64,000 nt of DNA from Acipenser ruthenus (taxonomy: Eukaryota > Chordata > Actinopteri > Acipenseriformes > Acipenseridae): positions 20,872,659-20,936,658 of the forward strand of contig NC_081217.1 in assembly GCF_902713425.1 (NCBI RefSeq). The letters run 5' to 3'. The notes below the pieces were generated by a model. That model saw nothing but the letters and a program-made list of their open reading frames with translations, made no database searches and was not told where the DNA came from. Each line of letters opens with the position of its first letter. Position 1 is the stretch's first letter. Positions 13,953-27,000 of the stretch are shown here, one piece after another. The position numbers and the translations under genes are program-made.

Positions 13953-13968
13953 CCTTTGCTTGTTCCAT
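13953..13968 (-). CDS. dennd2d: Candidate alternative first coding exon of dennd2d (MEQAK)
   Basis: A short minus-strand exon candidate reads MEQAK plus one base and ends at a strong donor, gtgagt. Its phase (1) is what exon 2 of dennd2d needs, so MEQAK would join to the GESDKPSGE stretch. It lies about 2.2 kb upstream of the main first exon. It is very short, and the longer upstream ATG read through this donor would be out of phase. It is plausible only because of the phase and donor match. Confidence 0.3.
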
Positions 13969-14084
13969 TCCACCGCCCGCAGAAAACATCCGAATTCCTC
14001 TCGCTGCGGCTCCAAGTGCCCTCCCATTGTCTCTGTCTTCAAGCAGTCTGTCTGTCTTCTCCGCTAGAGAGGAACGAGAGGTTT

Positions 14085-14330
14085 ATGTGTTGACCTATCA
14101 GACCCTTCATGGGCTAGCTCCTCAGCATCTCTCAGACACGACGTCGGAATACGTCCAACCCGTTCTTTACGCTCCGGACTACTGACCACCCCGAAGGGTC
14201 GGATCAAAGCCGGGGGAGGTATTCAGGTACCGCGCTCCCTGTTTCTACAGTTCTGTGACGACACATATCAGGGACTTTTAAATCAAGATTAAAAACCTAT
14301 TTGTCTGACAAGGCATTTTGGTGTCCTTTT
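14085..14330 (+). mobile_element. L2-like LINE 3' end fragment
   Basis: Plus-strand translation gives pieces such as YQTLHGLAPQHLSD, then a diverged RYRAPCF stretch and SLK-like end motifs. These are typical of the C-terminal end of fish L2-clade reverse transcriptase proteins. Several frame breaks are present. The large foldback element begins about 80 bp further on. Confidence 0.6.
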
Positions 14331-14413
14331 ATTATATGCACAGAGCTTTATAAATCCCCATTGTATTGTATTGTATTTGTTATTTGTGTTTAAGATCAGT
14401 GCTAAGTACACTA

Positions 14414-14868
14414 TGTAACACAATTTTTGTTCCTGGGTAGTAAGTGTTATTTCCAATTGCTTATGCCTCAAAAGTATAGAAAATGGCTATTATTCCCCAC
14501 AAACTTTGCTTTTGTGAACATGATGGGAGACTACATCTGGGGGCTGATTCGTGAAAGTGATTTACAGTACAATCGTAAATCTCGAAAAACTACTCACTTC
14601 TAAATCTTTTGTAGTCATTTTTGTATTACTTTAGTATAAATACATGTTAATTTGGATTCATATGTTGTTTTTTTCTGACTTTATGTGAACGAAAAGACAC
14701 AAATTCGCCCGTTTTCTCATTGGAAATAGGTAAATTTCAAAATATCACTGTCCTGGTCACAAAAGCAAAGTTTGTGGGGAATAATAGCCATTTTCTATAC
14801 TTTTGAGGCATAAGCAATTAGGAAATAACACTTACTACCCAGGAACCAAAAAAAAAAAAATTGTTACA
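14414..14868. mobile_element. Large foldback element with about 105-bp inverted arms
   Basis: The left arm (14414-14519) and the right arm (14752-14868) are near-perfect inverted copies; for example aatggctattattccccaca on the left is matched in reverse on the right. The ends are tgtaaca...tgttaca. About 230 bp of unrelated sequence lies between the arms. It contains no open frame and is probably a non-autonomous DNA element. Confidence 0.8.
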
Positions 14869-14926
14869 CGGTGTTATCAGCTGAATTTATTAGCATGACA
14901 CGTGCTCATCAAGGAAATCCTTTTGA

Positions 14927-14948
14927 GGGGGGGGGGGGGGGGGGGGGG
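14927..14948. repeat. poly-G run
   Basis: About 22 G residues. Other G or C homopolymers lie at 2819-2836, 10252-10271, 13787-13808 and 17089-17110, and are sites of likely length error or polymorphism. Confidence 0.9.
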
Positions 14949-16884
14949 ACTGAGTGAGTGCAAAAATGTGCAAAAAACAAAATTTTATAATTTGTTGCTA
15001 AAAACACATCTCTTTAAAATTCTATTTATGAGTGTGTGCGTGCGTGTGTCTGTCTGTCTGTATGTACGGTTTTATGAGTGTGTGCGTGCGTGCGTGTGTC
15101 TGTCTGAATGTACGGGTTTATGAGTGTGTGAGTGCGTATGTGTGTCTATGTATCTATGTATGTTTATTGCTTCATGGTACAGATTCTGTGGCTGTAGTTT
15201 AGTATTCAGAGCTGTATGGCTGGGTACACTATGTGTGTTACTTTCACACACAGTGATAATGATCAGAACATGTGCTCTGTTGCTTCCTTCTGAAATGCTG
15301 AGGCCTGCACCCTGTTCCTGCTCACTGCCTTCTCTCAATCTGCATTAACTGGATCTTTATCTGGTGCTAGTGAGACTCACAGCAGCAATCCTCGCTATTA
15401 GTCAAATATATTTGCATGACATGTGTGTGCCTTTATCTGTGAAAGCCATGCATTTATGTCTGCCACTTCTGAACCTCGCGTCACCTTCTGAAATGTGTGC
15501 GTTATGTCGGTGTAAAATCTAGGATGCATCAATGATCAGCACTCACACTTTCTGGGGTCTGATCGAACAGAAGAAAAGCCCCTCGTTCCCCTCGCTCCCA
15601 GTCCGCTCCTCACGCCATCTCCCTCGGGGTCCTTATCTGAAAAGAGAGGGCACGCTGTCTTCCATTCTCAAGGTCCACTCCGATAAGGGGGATCCTAAAT
15701 ACCAAATACTAAATACTGTATTTCAACAGGCTGGCGTTTTTCAATTCTCTTAAAAGAAAAAAAAGGCAGAAAATATCACTCTGTGCAGCAAGCAGAAATC
15801 CTATTCACTTTATTAAGACAAGCGTGAGCTGGGAAGTCTAAACACTGCAAGGTTAAAGCAGAGGCAGCGCAGCACCTCAGTTTGTTCAGGTGCAGTTAAC
15901 CCACTTGATCTACCTGTTCCTAGATAAGCTCTGACAGCATAATATAAACCAGAGAGTCTGCAAATATCACCCAGGTAACTGGAACTTACCCACAGACGCT
16001 GGCAGGCAGGGATGTCCTTGAAGATCCTGAATAACTATTTTGCAGGGGCACCCTCATTTATTGTACTAAACATGCATTTGTCGTCAGTAGGGATAATTGT
16101 TGGTTACAGGGCTGGATAATTTAAGACACATCCTTATGGCTCTACCATTGTACCAACGATTATGTCTTCAGATCTCAAAGTTTCAAGAAAAGCACAGTGA
16201 GGAATCTATGAGCTTATCTCAGAGTTTTACTTCACTTTGAAATGTCTTTAAAAAGCAGACAAAAACACATTTTTATAAAACCAGAGCAACACGCAAGTCA
16301 ACGCTGGTCTATAACTGACCCGTCTTTTGAAAGGAGAACAGAAAAACTGCTGATATTACAAAATGAGAAGCCAACAGCTCACCACAGCTGCCAGCTTCTC
16401 CGTTTTGTAATATTTACAATTAAATTTCTCCTTTCAAAAAAATAAAAGACTGGAGTGAAAGCCCAGAGCTTCTGAAGACGAGGCGCAAATCATTTATAAT
16501 CTGCAGTGTTTAAAACTATTATCAGCCTGTATTTAAGGGCTGTTTGTTTAAAGCCCATTTTAATGAATTAAATACAGGTTTGCCTGTTTGTAAAGGGGGA
16601 GTGGAGTTTGAAAGCAATCTCTGACCTTACACACAGTTTACAATGTGAAAATAAAACAGTACGACCAGCATATATAACACCATTCATCCAGCAAGCAAAC
16701 ACTTCACTGATAAGCGTGTGAGACATTCCCACAGCCAAGCTGGTCAACTGATCGCTCTGGAGTCTCACAGCTATTTGCTCCAATGCATCAATAAGCCCTT
16801 TGTGTCGGTATATCTGACTGCGTTTGCACCGCGCTTCTGAGAGACTTCTGGGGCAGGAGAGAAGAGAAACTGCAGAGAACTCAC

Positions 16885-16954
16885 TCTTAAGCCGAAGTGA
16901 CGAAGAAGCCCACTTGAATCTGTGCGGCTGCTCCTTCCGCGCATCCCCATCCAT
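16885..16954 (-). CDS. dennd2d: Candidate alternative first coding exon of dennd2d (MDGDARKEQ)
   Basis: On the minus strand an ATG opens MDGDARKEQPHRF and runs 23 residues plus one base to an A|gtgagt donor. The main first exon at 11664-11739 also starts MDGD and ends A|gtgagt in the same phase. Either could therefore be spliced to exon 2 at 9577. The shared start and identical exon end suggest an old first-exon duplication with its own promoter, or two promoters of one gene. No transcript evidence is available here. Confidence 0.55.
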
Positions 16955-19097
16955 TCTTACACCCTGCAGTTAGAATGACATGACAAACACACAGTGACAG
17001 CTTAGCCCGAGGGTCGCAGTGGAATATCTCACAGTCATGGTCAGCGTCGCGCTAAGCTGCGCGATCCCCTTGTATCTGTTTACCATACCCCCCCCCCCCC
17101 CCCCCCCCCCAGATTCTGTGCGCTCCGCTTTATCAGAAAGCAGACAGCTTGTTTACAAAACTTACATTCTCCTACAGCAGTTTGAGAAGAACAGACACAA
17201 CCCACCCACCCCCCACTTCCACCCACTGTGAAGCCACACAGACATGCCCAAGCTGTTCTAGCGCACTGTCCATAAGTGTTTACCGTTACCGCCTCCGTTG
17301 ATTTCAATGCAATTCCCCGCAATAAACGTCGATTGTGATTCAGTGTTTCAACACCCAGGTGGTCTGTAGTCAATCTCCTGCTCTGAATCCAGTGCAGCAT
17401 TGCTCGATCGGGTTAGAATAAAGCTGAGAAGCGTGGAAAGACACCCTTATGCACTGCTATGACAAATGATCTAGGATTTGATTCTGATGGTCCGATTCTG
17501 GCTTATAATTAGCTTTGCCGTGAGAAATGCAGACGTCGACTTATCTAATTTTGCTTGTTCAAGAACAATGCCGAAACTCAAAAGATGAAAAAAGTGATAT
17601 TCAAAAAAAAATTAAATAAATAAAGATCTGATTGTGGTTTTTGAGTTGTTTTACTATACAAACAAAAAAATGCCTTTGTTTAAGTAGGTTGTTCAGGGCC
17701 ACTGCTGTGATCAAAGGGTTAATAACAATACATTTTGAAAAAACTAGGCAAGTTTTTGTTGTCTGACTTGGGCGCGGTGGGATACGAACAAATAATCCCT
17801 TCTTCTGATATTTAGCTGACGGTCATGCGAGAACCATCGGAGATAATGGATCTATTACCTGTGTCCCAGAATAAGCTTATGCAAATCACAAAAAAGTTTC
17901 AGAAATACATGGAATTGACACCTTTTGCTGGCTGACGAAACTAAACACACCACAAATGCTCACAGACTCATAGTTTCCTGTCATGAATGTTGCAAGTTAA
18001 CTGGGTTGCATCTGGCCTCGTGCTAGCATTGCATTGCAATTGAAGATTATTTGTCAAGAAAGTACATTTTAAACTCCCCCTCCTTATAAATGACATTCAA
18101 TACCAAAGGAATTAGCTGTGATTGCGACCAGCATTCGTTTTCTTGCAGAGGAATGCTTGATCATACTAGCCTCGCTCATCTAAGAATATGTTCTGGGACA
18201 TTTCAGCACTGATAACTCAAGTTTTGCTGGCACGCCAGGGAACTAAACTTAACAGAACAAATACAGCATCAGCCGCTGCCAAGTTCATACGCAAAGCAAA
18301 CATGCCTTCAGTGAAAGCTGCAGCCCTTCTTTGACCTTTTGACCTGTTTGGATTCCTTCCCTTGAGTGCTTGTTTATTCCAGTGGTCCTTCTTTTTGAGA
18401 TCAGTAGCCTTGCCCCATGGAAAGAGCTGGGGTGACCCAGGGCCGTTCCCTCTACGTCATGGGAAGTTCTACAGCTATTTATAGAACGCAGGAAGTGTTT
18501 TAAATTGAATATTTTTTTTTTATTTCTGTGCCCGTCTTATATCCTTCCTCTGATCTTCATTTGCAGACAAATGTCATTGGTATCCCATTATAATCCCAGT
18601 GTGTTATCCTGAAACCCCAGTCAAACCATTAGCAGCCCATAGCATTACCAGCAATGGGAGCACAGTGGATTTGAAACAAATATTGCAAAGTGGTCCTGTT
18701 AAAGTCTGATAGTCATATGGTACTGCAACGTGCAAGGCTTCATGTTAAAGAATATCTGGTAGAATTTTGCTCCCAAAGCTTATAATTTGCTACAAGTTGT
18801 TTTTTTGCAGTAGCGTTTTGTTGATACCTTGCACTGCAATATGCTTGACCGACCCTGAGTGAACACGTACAGAATTATTTTATTTTAATTATGAATATCT
18901 TTCGTATAGTGGGAAATGACTGCTTATACTATTAGAAATAAATCAAATACTTTCTGATTTAAATACACTAGGTGATCACTAATAACACAATGCTGGTTGG
19001 ATTGTGTGATATTCTGTCAGTGCAGCTGTGCTGAGATTGTGATCTGTGTTCCAGTAACCTCTGCCCCCCCGCTCCGCTACCCCTGGGATTGCTGTCG

Positions 19098-19229
19098 ATG
19101 GATGAAGAGCCCTCAGGACTCAAGCAGGAGGATCTGCCAGAGCCTTTACTAGCCCTCCGAGAGCCTTGTGGTTTTCAACACAGCCTGGATACATTCCAGG
19201 GAAAACCATGGGAAGAGGTTAGGCTTTAA
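19098..19229 (+). CDS. Possible short coding exon, unidentified (weak)
   Basis: A 43-codon open frame opens MDEEPSGLKQEDLPEPLLAL and ends at a TAA. It follows a CAG acceptor-like site at 19050-19053, and a weak donor (gttagg) lies near its end. The acidic, proline-rich composition looks like an N-terminal coding exon, but I do not recognise it and no partner exon is visible. It could equally be chance. Confidence 0.15.
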   Translation: MDEEPSGLKQEDLPEPLLALREPCGFQHSLDTFQGKPWEEVRL

Positions 19230-20686
19230 AACCCTGCTCATAAAAATACTTACTATAGCTTTACTAGAGTTTTACAGGCTTTTATTTGAAATTCGACTCA
19301 GTTAAAGAGATCAAGCCACCACACGATAAATCCCCTTCCTGTGCCGCAGGTATTAGGACCCCACATGTTGAGCCTCACACTCACAGGAATATTGGTTCCT
19401 AGCCAGACTTTACAGCGTCCTTTCAGAGCAGGAAAATCCATGGATTGTATAGCTCCGGAGCTGTGCAGTGTATTAATTGTACTAGCCTGTATCAATATAC
19501 CATATATTATATATGGTATATATCTAAGCAGATCCCCATAGATGGAATCATACACCATTGCAATACGTTGCCCTGCATCAATTCTCTATCTCAACAGACA
19601 CCCGCCTATCTATTCTATATACTGTATATATGGTCATCTGTCTATTCTATATCGACAGGGGGCAGGTTTCTCTTAGTGATGTGACACCATCCTTTTGATA
19701 TAAAAGTTTCAGTGTAGCAGTAACAGCTCTCCATGATTTCTATTTGCAATCACTGAGCCTTCAGCCTGGCTCAGTAACACGCGGTACCGCAGGGTAATTA
19801 TTCATCAGCGGTTTTGTATCCAGGAGCTGAGATAAGAAAGTTGAGAGGGTGTTAACGCTGGAATGGCGCTGGCTCGCTGACACATTTTTACAAGCCTCGG
19901 CCTGAATTTAGCCCGCAAAGCGCGGAAAGTTATGCATCAGTACATTTTTGGCAGCATTCCGTTTCAGCTTCAGAAGAATAGAAAAGTTCACACAACCCAG
20001 GCCTTACAAGGAATTAGAAACTGCCGGTGTTGTGCCAAACCGTGTCTTCGGAAGAAAACTGTCTCGTTTGTTAACGGCGCGCATGCGAATTAATTTGCGC
20101 ATGCCCAGTCCATTTCAGTGGTTTTGCTCTGAACGTATTCAGCACATCTTTCTTTCTTGTTTAAGAACCTGTTGCGGAGTATCGCAACCTTCATAGATCT
20201 TAACTTTAAATCTGTTGCACAAAAGCTTTTTAAAATAAAATATATATTTCTAAAAAAGGGTCAGTGAGAACTATTTTTGCATCCTCAGCCCGTGATTCCA
20301 CACCTTATGTTCTGCAGCGCTACTGTAGTAAATGCACTACTAGCAGGACTTCAATGATCTTCAAAAAACAAACAATGTAAAACAATGAAAATATCAAATC
20401 AGCACGGTTATACAATATGCTGCACATTATCACTTTATTATTACAATTGTGCGGGAGACAGTATTTGGCACCACATCCTGCCAATAGACACTATTTGGCA
20501 GAGACAGTATTTGGCGGCACACCTGGATGGAAACGCCAGCGTCTGTAACGTAATAAGAAAGGGATTGATTGATCGAACCCCTGTCTCCACTTGCAAAAAC
20601 CAGCCACTGCCTGTTTTAAACACCTTGGCTCTGTACAGAGAATAGTTTGTTTCTAAACGCTGCGCTAAGGAGACCATATGGCTCCT

Positions 20687-20874
20687 CAGTTTGGGACAGT
20701 TCAGGCTTTGCAACTCACACCCCAATGCATTCTGGTACGTTTTACCTGTCAACCCAATGCATTCTGGTACGTTTTACCTGTCTCAGGTACCATTCTTTCC
20801 TTTAAGAGAAGCAGGACTACGCTTACCAGAATGCACTGGGTTTTGAGTTGAAAAGCCTGAACTGTCCCAAACTG
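20687..20874. mobile_element. Foldback (MITE-like) element, copy 2
   Basis: The ends are perfect inverted repeats of 20 or more bases starting CAGTTTGGGACAGTTCAGGC. They are followed by an imperfect inner arm with gcattctggta. An inner piece of about 28 bp is duplicated in tandem (20722-20780). CAG...CTG ends recall hAT-type elements, but I cannot see a clear 8-bp target duplication, so the superfamily is open. Confidence 0.75.
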
Positions 20875-20984
20875 TTCCTCTGAACACAGAGCCATGTGGT
20901 CACCTTCAGTAAAGCTGAAACTCAGATGACGGTAAACAGCCCCCCTGCAGTTTAGACTGGCTCCTGGCTCCATGTTATGTTTTT

Positions 20985-21150
20985 AGATTCATATTTTTAT
21001 ATATTTTAGTTTTTTCTTCTATTTATATTTATTTTGTACATATTGCATATATGTGTTTATATTTTTATTGCCTGTAAAATACTTTTATATTGTAATTTCT
21101 GTAAGTCGCTTTGGATAAAAGCGTCTGTTAAATAATGAAATAATAATAAT
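20985..21150 (+). mobile_element. SINE/LINE 3' fragment with L2-type tail
   Basis: An AT-rich stretch ends in gtaagtcgctttggataaaa and gcgtctgttaaataatg, the conserved tail of L2-mobilised elements. The 5' part is not recognisable. A CTTT microsatellite follows directly. Confidence 0.6.
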
Positions 21151-21153
21151 ATG

Positions 21154-21155
21154 TC

Positions 21156-21211
<56 letters not shown>

Positions 21212-21212
21212 T
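21154..21212. repeat. (CTTT)n microsatellite
   Basis: About 14 CTTT units directly after the L2-type tail at 21100-21150. Confidence 0.95.
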
Positions 21213-23963
21213 TTAATGACACGGCTGTGCTTATCAGAATAGACAGGAATTCCCAGAGCTGATCAGCTGGCTATGATCATCCACGCATCATAATGTCAAA
21301 ATGCCCTCCCAGACAGTCCATCCATTGTACAGCGCAGTGGGTGTTAGTATAGATGCATGAGAGCTCTGAGATCTGATTCAATCACACACTATAAAAACAC
21401 ATCTCCCCATATCTGATATGAGCCAGCTTCCTAACCCATCTCTAGCGGCCTGATTCAGTGCTGCTGCGGACGGCTTACTGATGCAGCGGTGGGAGGTTAT
21501 AACTGACACATTTGATATGTGTAATATGTGCAGGAGGTAAAACAGGGATTCATAAAGAGCGGGTGGTTCTGTTTTATTGCACATGGTGTCTGTTATACTG
21601 GTACTTTACGATGGGTGTGATAAGTGTTGTTTTACAAGGGCTTCCCGGAATGAATAATCTACCCTTGCAGCTCGTTTGAAGGGGGGTTTCAAGTAGGGAG
21701 TGGCTGGGACCAGCTAACACATTGTCTCCAGACTCTCAGGCCTCATGCTAAACTCTGAAGTGAAAGTAAAGCCCTTTTCAATTACGACATGTTGGAATTC
21801 TAGAAGGATAGCGATGGTAAAAGCATAGCAGAGTGAGGCATAGTGAAATCATAGCAGAAACGTAGTAACATGCATGGAAGATCTGCCAACCACAGGAAAG
21901 CATGTAGTTGGGTAGGCGGGGGACACTGCAAAATCAGCCTGCAGTTTTACAGTGGAAAAGTTTTGCAGCTTTGCAGTAGGTATTATGATGACACACATGA
22001 TCATATTTGTGGTCCTGAGGCCTGATTATAATATGCATGTGAAGATCCTGTACACTTTCAGAGCTGGTAGAGGAAGCCACTGTAAACAGTGCCATTGCCC
22101 CTCCCCTTTTAACATGCATTAAACTCACACATGTTAATATATAAGAAGCATTCAAACCCCAATACCATAATATGCACTTACCTGGTCAGTCAGTCTGTAG
22201 TTCGTTTCAGTAGCTATTTCCCATCTAGTATCGGCATAGCCTGCGGATTCAATCTGAGAGGCACTATCTGTAATGGACTTTAGACTTTAGTAACAAAGTC
22301 TTTCTGTGTGCAATTTCCTGAAAGCAGAACCTATTGCTTAAGCTGACTCTCTGTTCTGTGAGGCAGCATACTGATTGATATAAATACTGATTTCTATCAT
22401 TACTGACAGTCCTCATGCTAATACACAGATATTATTAGTTTGAGAGTTGTCAGCGATGTGGAGAAGCCACATTTTATTAAATGATTCAGCTTTGATGAAC
22501 TCCAGTGATTAAAAATCTGGTCGCGGTTCTGTGAACAGGGTCAGGTGTTTCAGCCAGTTCCTGTCACATTACTGCTTACACAACGTGGCATTCTGTTACA
22601 GGAAGTGACACCTACATCGTTTTAGTTTCCTGTAAGCAGAACATTATATGTCTGCAATGTAGTGTATACTGACTGGCCCTTCAGCATTCTACACCTAGTG
22701 GATGTAATGAATCAGTAATTCCTGCCACGTGGAACTCATGTATCACATCAGTTGGGGTGTGTGTGCTGGGGGACAGGTCAATGGTTACACTCTGGTATAC
22801 CAACTGTACGTCAGCATGGTAAATAGTGATCTAAGCTGAAACAATGAGAGTCATACAGAACACACCTATAGGAGGATCAACAGGCTGGTGACAGGATGGA
22901 TTCCTTTGAATTCCGTGCCCTTTAAATACAGTATAACTCGCACATCACACTTTCAACACTCTGCAGTGCGTCCTGGAAATAAACACACTCATTGCTTAGA
23001 TGAAGCGTCGTTTAAGGGATTTAGAGTTTGTTATAGGTCAACAGAGTGACAGCCAGGGCTTCGCTCGTTTCCTGTGCTGTTCTGTACGCAGAACTGCTGC
23101 TCAGCGCCCTGCATTGTTTAGATTCTTCTTGTCTTGAATAGCAGCAAAAAGATTTGGGGGTCATCCATGCAAATAAGCTTTAGACACACACGGCATGCAT
23201 GCACTCACACAAGCACACACACACACACACGCACACACACACGCTGTCAAGGCACAGTGAACAGCAATTGTACCCCCACTTCCGTCTGGATTAGTGCAGC
23301 TGCCTCTAATAGTCCACATGATTACTCCTAATGTTACTGGTGCTTTCTGGAACCCTCCTGTTGCAACGTGCCTGGGAGAGCATTGTAATCAGGGTGAGTC
23401 ATGAAAGTGAAAGTGTTTCTCATGGCTGACAGCCTTGTGGTAAATTGCAGGAGGCCGTTGAGGAACGCTCCAGCCCCCTTTCTGAACTGCTTCGCACCAG
23501 AGCTTCTGAAAGGTCACCCCAGCCACCACAGTCATGAGGGGCCAGCGCTGTGCTCAGGGCAGGAGGAGCCGGAACAGCTCCTTCTCAGAAACTCAGGGGG
23601 GGTGGAACAGTGAGAAGAGAAGAAAAGAAAAGAAGCCTCCTCTGCCATCGTGTCAGGTTGCATGAGATAAGGGCAGGTGTTGTGTGGCACTGTCACACGC
23701 GGAGAAGAGAATCTAGAACACCCCGGAACACTGTGCCGCAAATCACAGGGAACAATGGTATCAGGCTGGGGAGGAATAGGGAAGCGTGCTTTTTGTGGTA
23801 AAATCAGACTAGGTACAGGTTCAAAGTGTCAAAAAAAAATACAGTTTAGAACAGGGTTGGAACAAAGACCAGGAGTGGAGCAGCCAACTTTGAACATTCC
23901 TGATCCACACCTTTTCCCTTCTGTTTCAAAGAACGTTAAGTGACTGCTGAGCATGACCAGGAA

Positions 23964-24010
23964 GTTGTGTGTGTGTGTGTGCGTGTGTGTGTGTGTGCAA
24001 GTGTGTGTCA
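23964..24010. repeat. (TG)n microsatellite, imperfect
   Basis: TG units with a few interruptions. An AC-rich counterpart lies at 23193-23243. Confidence 0.85.
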
Positions 24011-27000
24011 GTGTGTAAATTATTTGCTGTGCCTTTTAAAAAAAGAAAAACGTTAAAGCTGCTGTAATTTCGTTACAAGCCGATGGCTCTTTTTATCTGG
24101 GAGCACAAGGAAACGTCTGTCCGTATGAACATTCCTGGTTAAAAAATAAAACAAAACTAAGAAGAATAAGAGACCAACCGTGGCCACCGCCCCAGGCAGG
24201 AGCCTGGAAACAGACAGCGCTTTTTATTAGCCCTAATCCACAGAGACAGCACTCCCCTTTCTTACTGCGCACTATCCAGACTCATGACCAGGGACACTTT
24301 CATTTGATTAGACATAAAAAGTGCTTCCCATCCACTCCAATAAAGACCTTCCCAAATATAGTGATTGCTGAGACATCTACCCAACTTACAGCTAACTGCT
24401 CTAGGCCTTGTATACTGCCCAGTCACTCATGTTCCACGTGACCCGATGACAGCTCCATTGCGTAACATTGCCTCTCAGGTACTCTGCGTGGCTAAGCAGA
24501 GACCCCTGGTGGTGGAAGGTGGTACATGCAGAGGCTGTGTATCAATTATACTGATGCAGTAATTTGAAAGCAGTTTACAGGGTTAAGTACACGCTGTTTT
24601 TATTATGCTGATGATATTTTACAGGCAACACTTTAAAAAAAAACAAAAAAAAACAGATGAGGCACACAATCAGGGTCAAGATAACAATGTTGTATAATAG
24701 CTCCCCCTTGTGGCCGTGGTCATGAATGACAGAAGAGAAAGTTCCCTGCAAAGAATAGGACGTGCAAACTGTGAAAGAAAGAAAGAGTGCGGTGGCAGAA
24801 AAGCACGAGTCTTTTACTGCAGCGTGGAAAAGCACATGCTGTGTCGTTTCCTTTGGTATTGGTGGCAGGTCAATGCACATAATGACAGACGTCAGAAAGA
24901 AACACATACACAGTATCTGAGTACGTGCAAGGAGAGCCCCGCAGAATGGCTGCACAGAGTCATTGGAAGCAACGCTGCCCTGCACAGCTGCATGTGGGGG
25001 TGTTATATTGTGAGGCTCACCTGCAACACACTGCAAAAATATACTCAAACACACACACACACATTCATCTTCCTGGAACCGCTTTCCAAAACTGTTCAAA
25101 GTTGTTCCTCTTTTTTAATTGCCAAGATATTTTTTCAATCTATTTGTAGTTTCAGAATCAGAGAAAACATGTTTTTTCAGCTGCAGCTGGCTTGGGTTAT
25201 CTACTCAAGCATTCTAGCACCCTACCATTTGCTTCAGAAAAAAAAAAATACATTGCAAGACTTTTCTCATGCATTCATTGGACTAGAAACATCCAGCATG
25301 CTTTATTTTTTTTTATTGATTTTAGGCGATCGATCGATCGATCATTTAATAAAGCTTCTAAAAGAGGCTAACGACAGACTGACTTATTGCAATTGAGAGT
25401 TCCATGCAACCTTATTGGGTGTGACACTTCAGTGACATCCAATCCGAACACAAGGCGCTTCCAGCAGCACCCGTCATGTGGAACTCCAACAGCCTCTTAA
25501 AGCTGTATCCTTGGTCTCCTGTCAACGAACATGCCCCTATAGGAAAATACTTTACTAATACTTTATTCAATGGCTGTAAAATAAATATCAACATGGAAAA
25601 ACATGAAAGCAACTTAAAGAAACAACAAAGCTGTTTCAGCATTGGCTGTGGGAGTTATGAATATTAGTTTTATGCTACAGCAGCCCTCGCAGGAATTTAA
25701 CATGAAGTCCAGAATCCCTCAACATTCCTCTGGGTCCTGAAACTTATAAAGCTGCCCGGCCTCCTGCGCCGATTCTCGCTGACAGTTTAATCTGGTGATT
25801 GTCCCGCTGTGTGCGTGGAGGAGGTTATGTCAGGATATGCTGAATCTGGAAGCGTTTCAGACAGGGAACGCTGGTGGAAGCCCTGCTTCCAAATGAAAGA
25901 TTCATCGCGACGCTTCTCTGTCAATCCCCATGCGATGACCGTGGCATGAAAACACAGCCCAGCGGACCTGCCTGTGTGGATGTGTGTTGTTTATGTCACC
26001 TTGTGTGTCCGATACATTACACAGAATAGCGTGCATTTATCCAGCAGTGTTATTTTTATTTGTGTTTCGTCTAGGCTAGGCACATGAGCGTTCTGTACTT
26101 GCCTTGCACAACACAAGCTTACAAACATATGCATGCTGATGTTGAATTTCAATGCGTCAACAGCAAGACATGAAAGCAGGAAAACAGTGCCAATGCTCCC
26201 TGCTCTGGTAACCAGAGGGGAATTGGGAATTCGAAGAAATATGTGTTGATGACAAACAGTTGAGAGATTTACAGGAAAGTTTTCTTGAAGCCTTTGCCTT
26301 GCTGTTCTTTCAGGTGGTTAAGTATGTTGACCCCAGATTATACGATGCGATTGGTTCAAAGCCAGCAGGGTGGTCTGAACAGCAGCCCTTTGGGTTTGCT
26401 GGCACATCGTTGGTAAATTCCTTCTTTTAGCCTGCTGCTGGCCTTCACAACACACTGGTTATGCTCACCAAGAAAGTTGGGCAGGAAAACAAGATCCACA
26501 CAGACAAGACTGCGTGTCAGTCACTGGTATTTCCGCAGATGGAAGCTACGCATGCTTACTGGAGGATCTGGAGGTGATTAACTGCCCCTCAACAGAACAA
26601 GACAACCAGCCCCAGAAAACCCTGTTATTGTTTCCCGGTGATAAGTGGCTGGCAAGCGTGCCGTCCGGAGAGTTTGTCTTTACACCCGTTATCGGTACAG
26701 GGATATCAAGGCCTGACCACAGACTGACTGGCTCGCTCAGTCTTATACAAAGAGAGGAGGACTGATAAACTGCAAGATTGTGTGTATGGTACACGGCTGC
26801 AAGCTCTGCCCTGGCGTATCGAGAAAGCATTCCTTCATTCATGCTCGGATTGTTGCATTCAAACTGGATTCCAAAGGGATGCAACGAGGATTCTTTTGAT
26901 GGACAGGATGCATGCCAGGGAAGCATTCTATTGACCTTGAATGATACTAGAAGTGAATTCTTGCAGTTTACCATGCTGCTTCCAAGCATGCACAATGCAT

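Noticed and set aside
25325-25343. GATC-repeat palindrome (gatcgatcgatcgatc)
   Set aside because: It is a short simple repeat with no associated structure or gene.
24575-25396. Open frames of 174 and 228 residues on opposite strands
   Set aside because: They overlap each other, have no recognisable domain or splice context, and contain low-complexity runs such as (AC)n.
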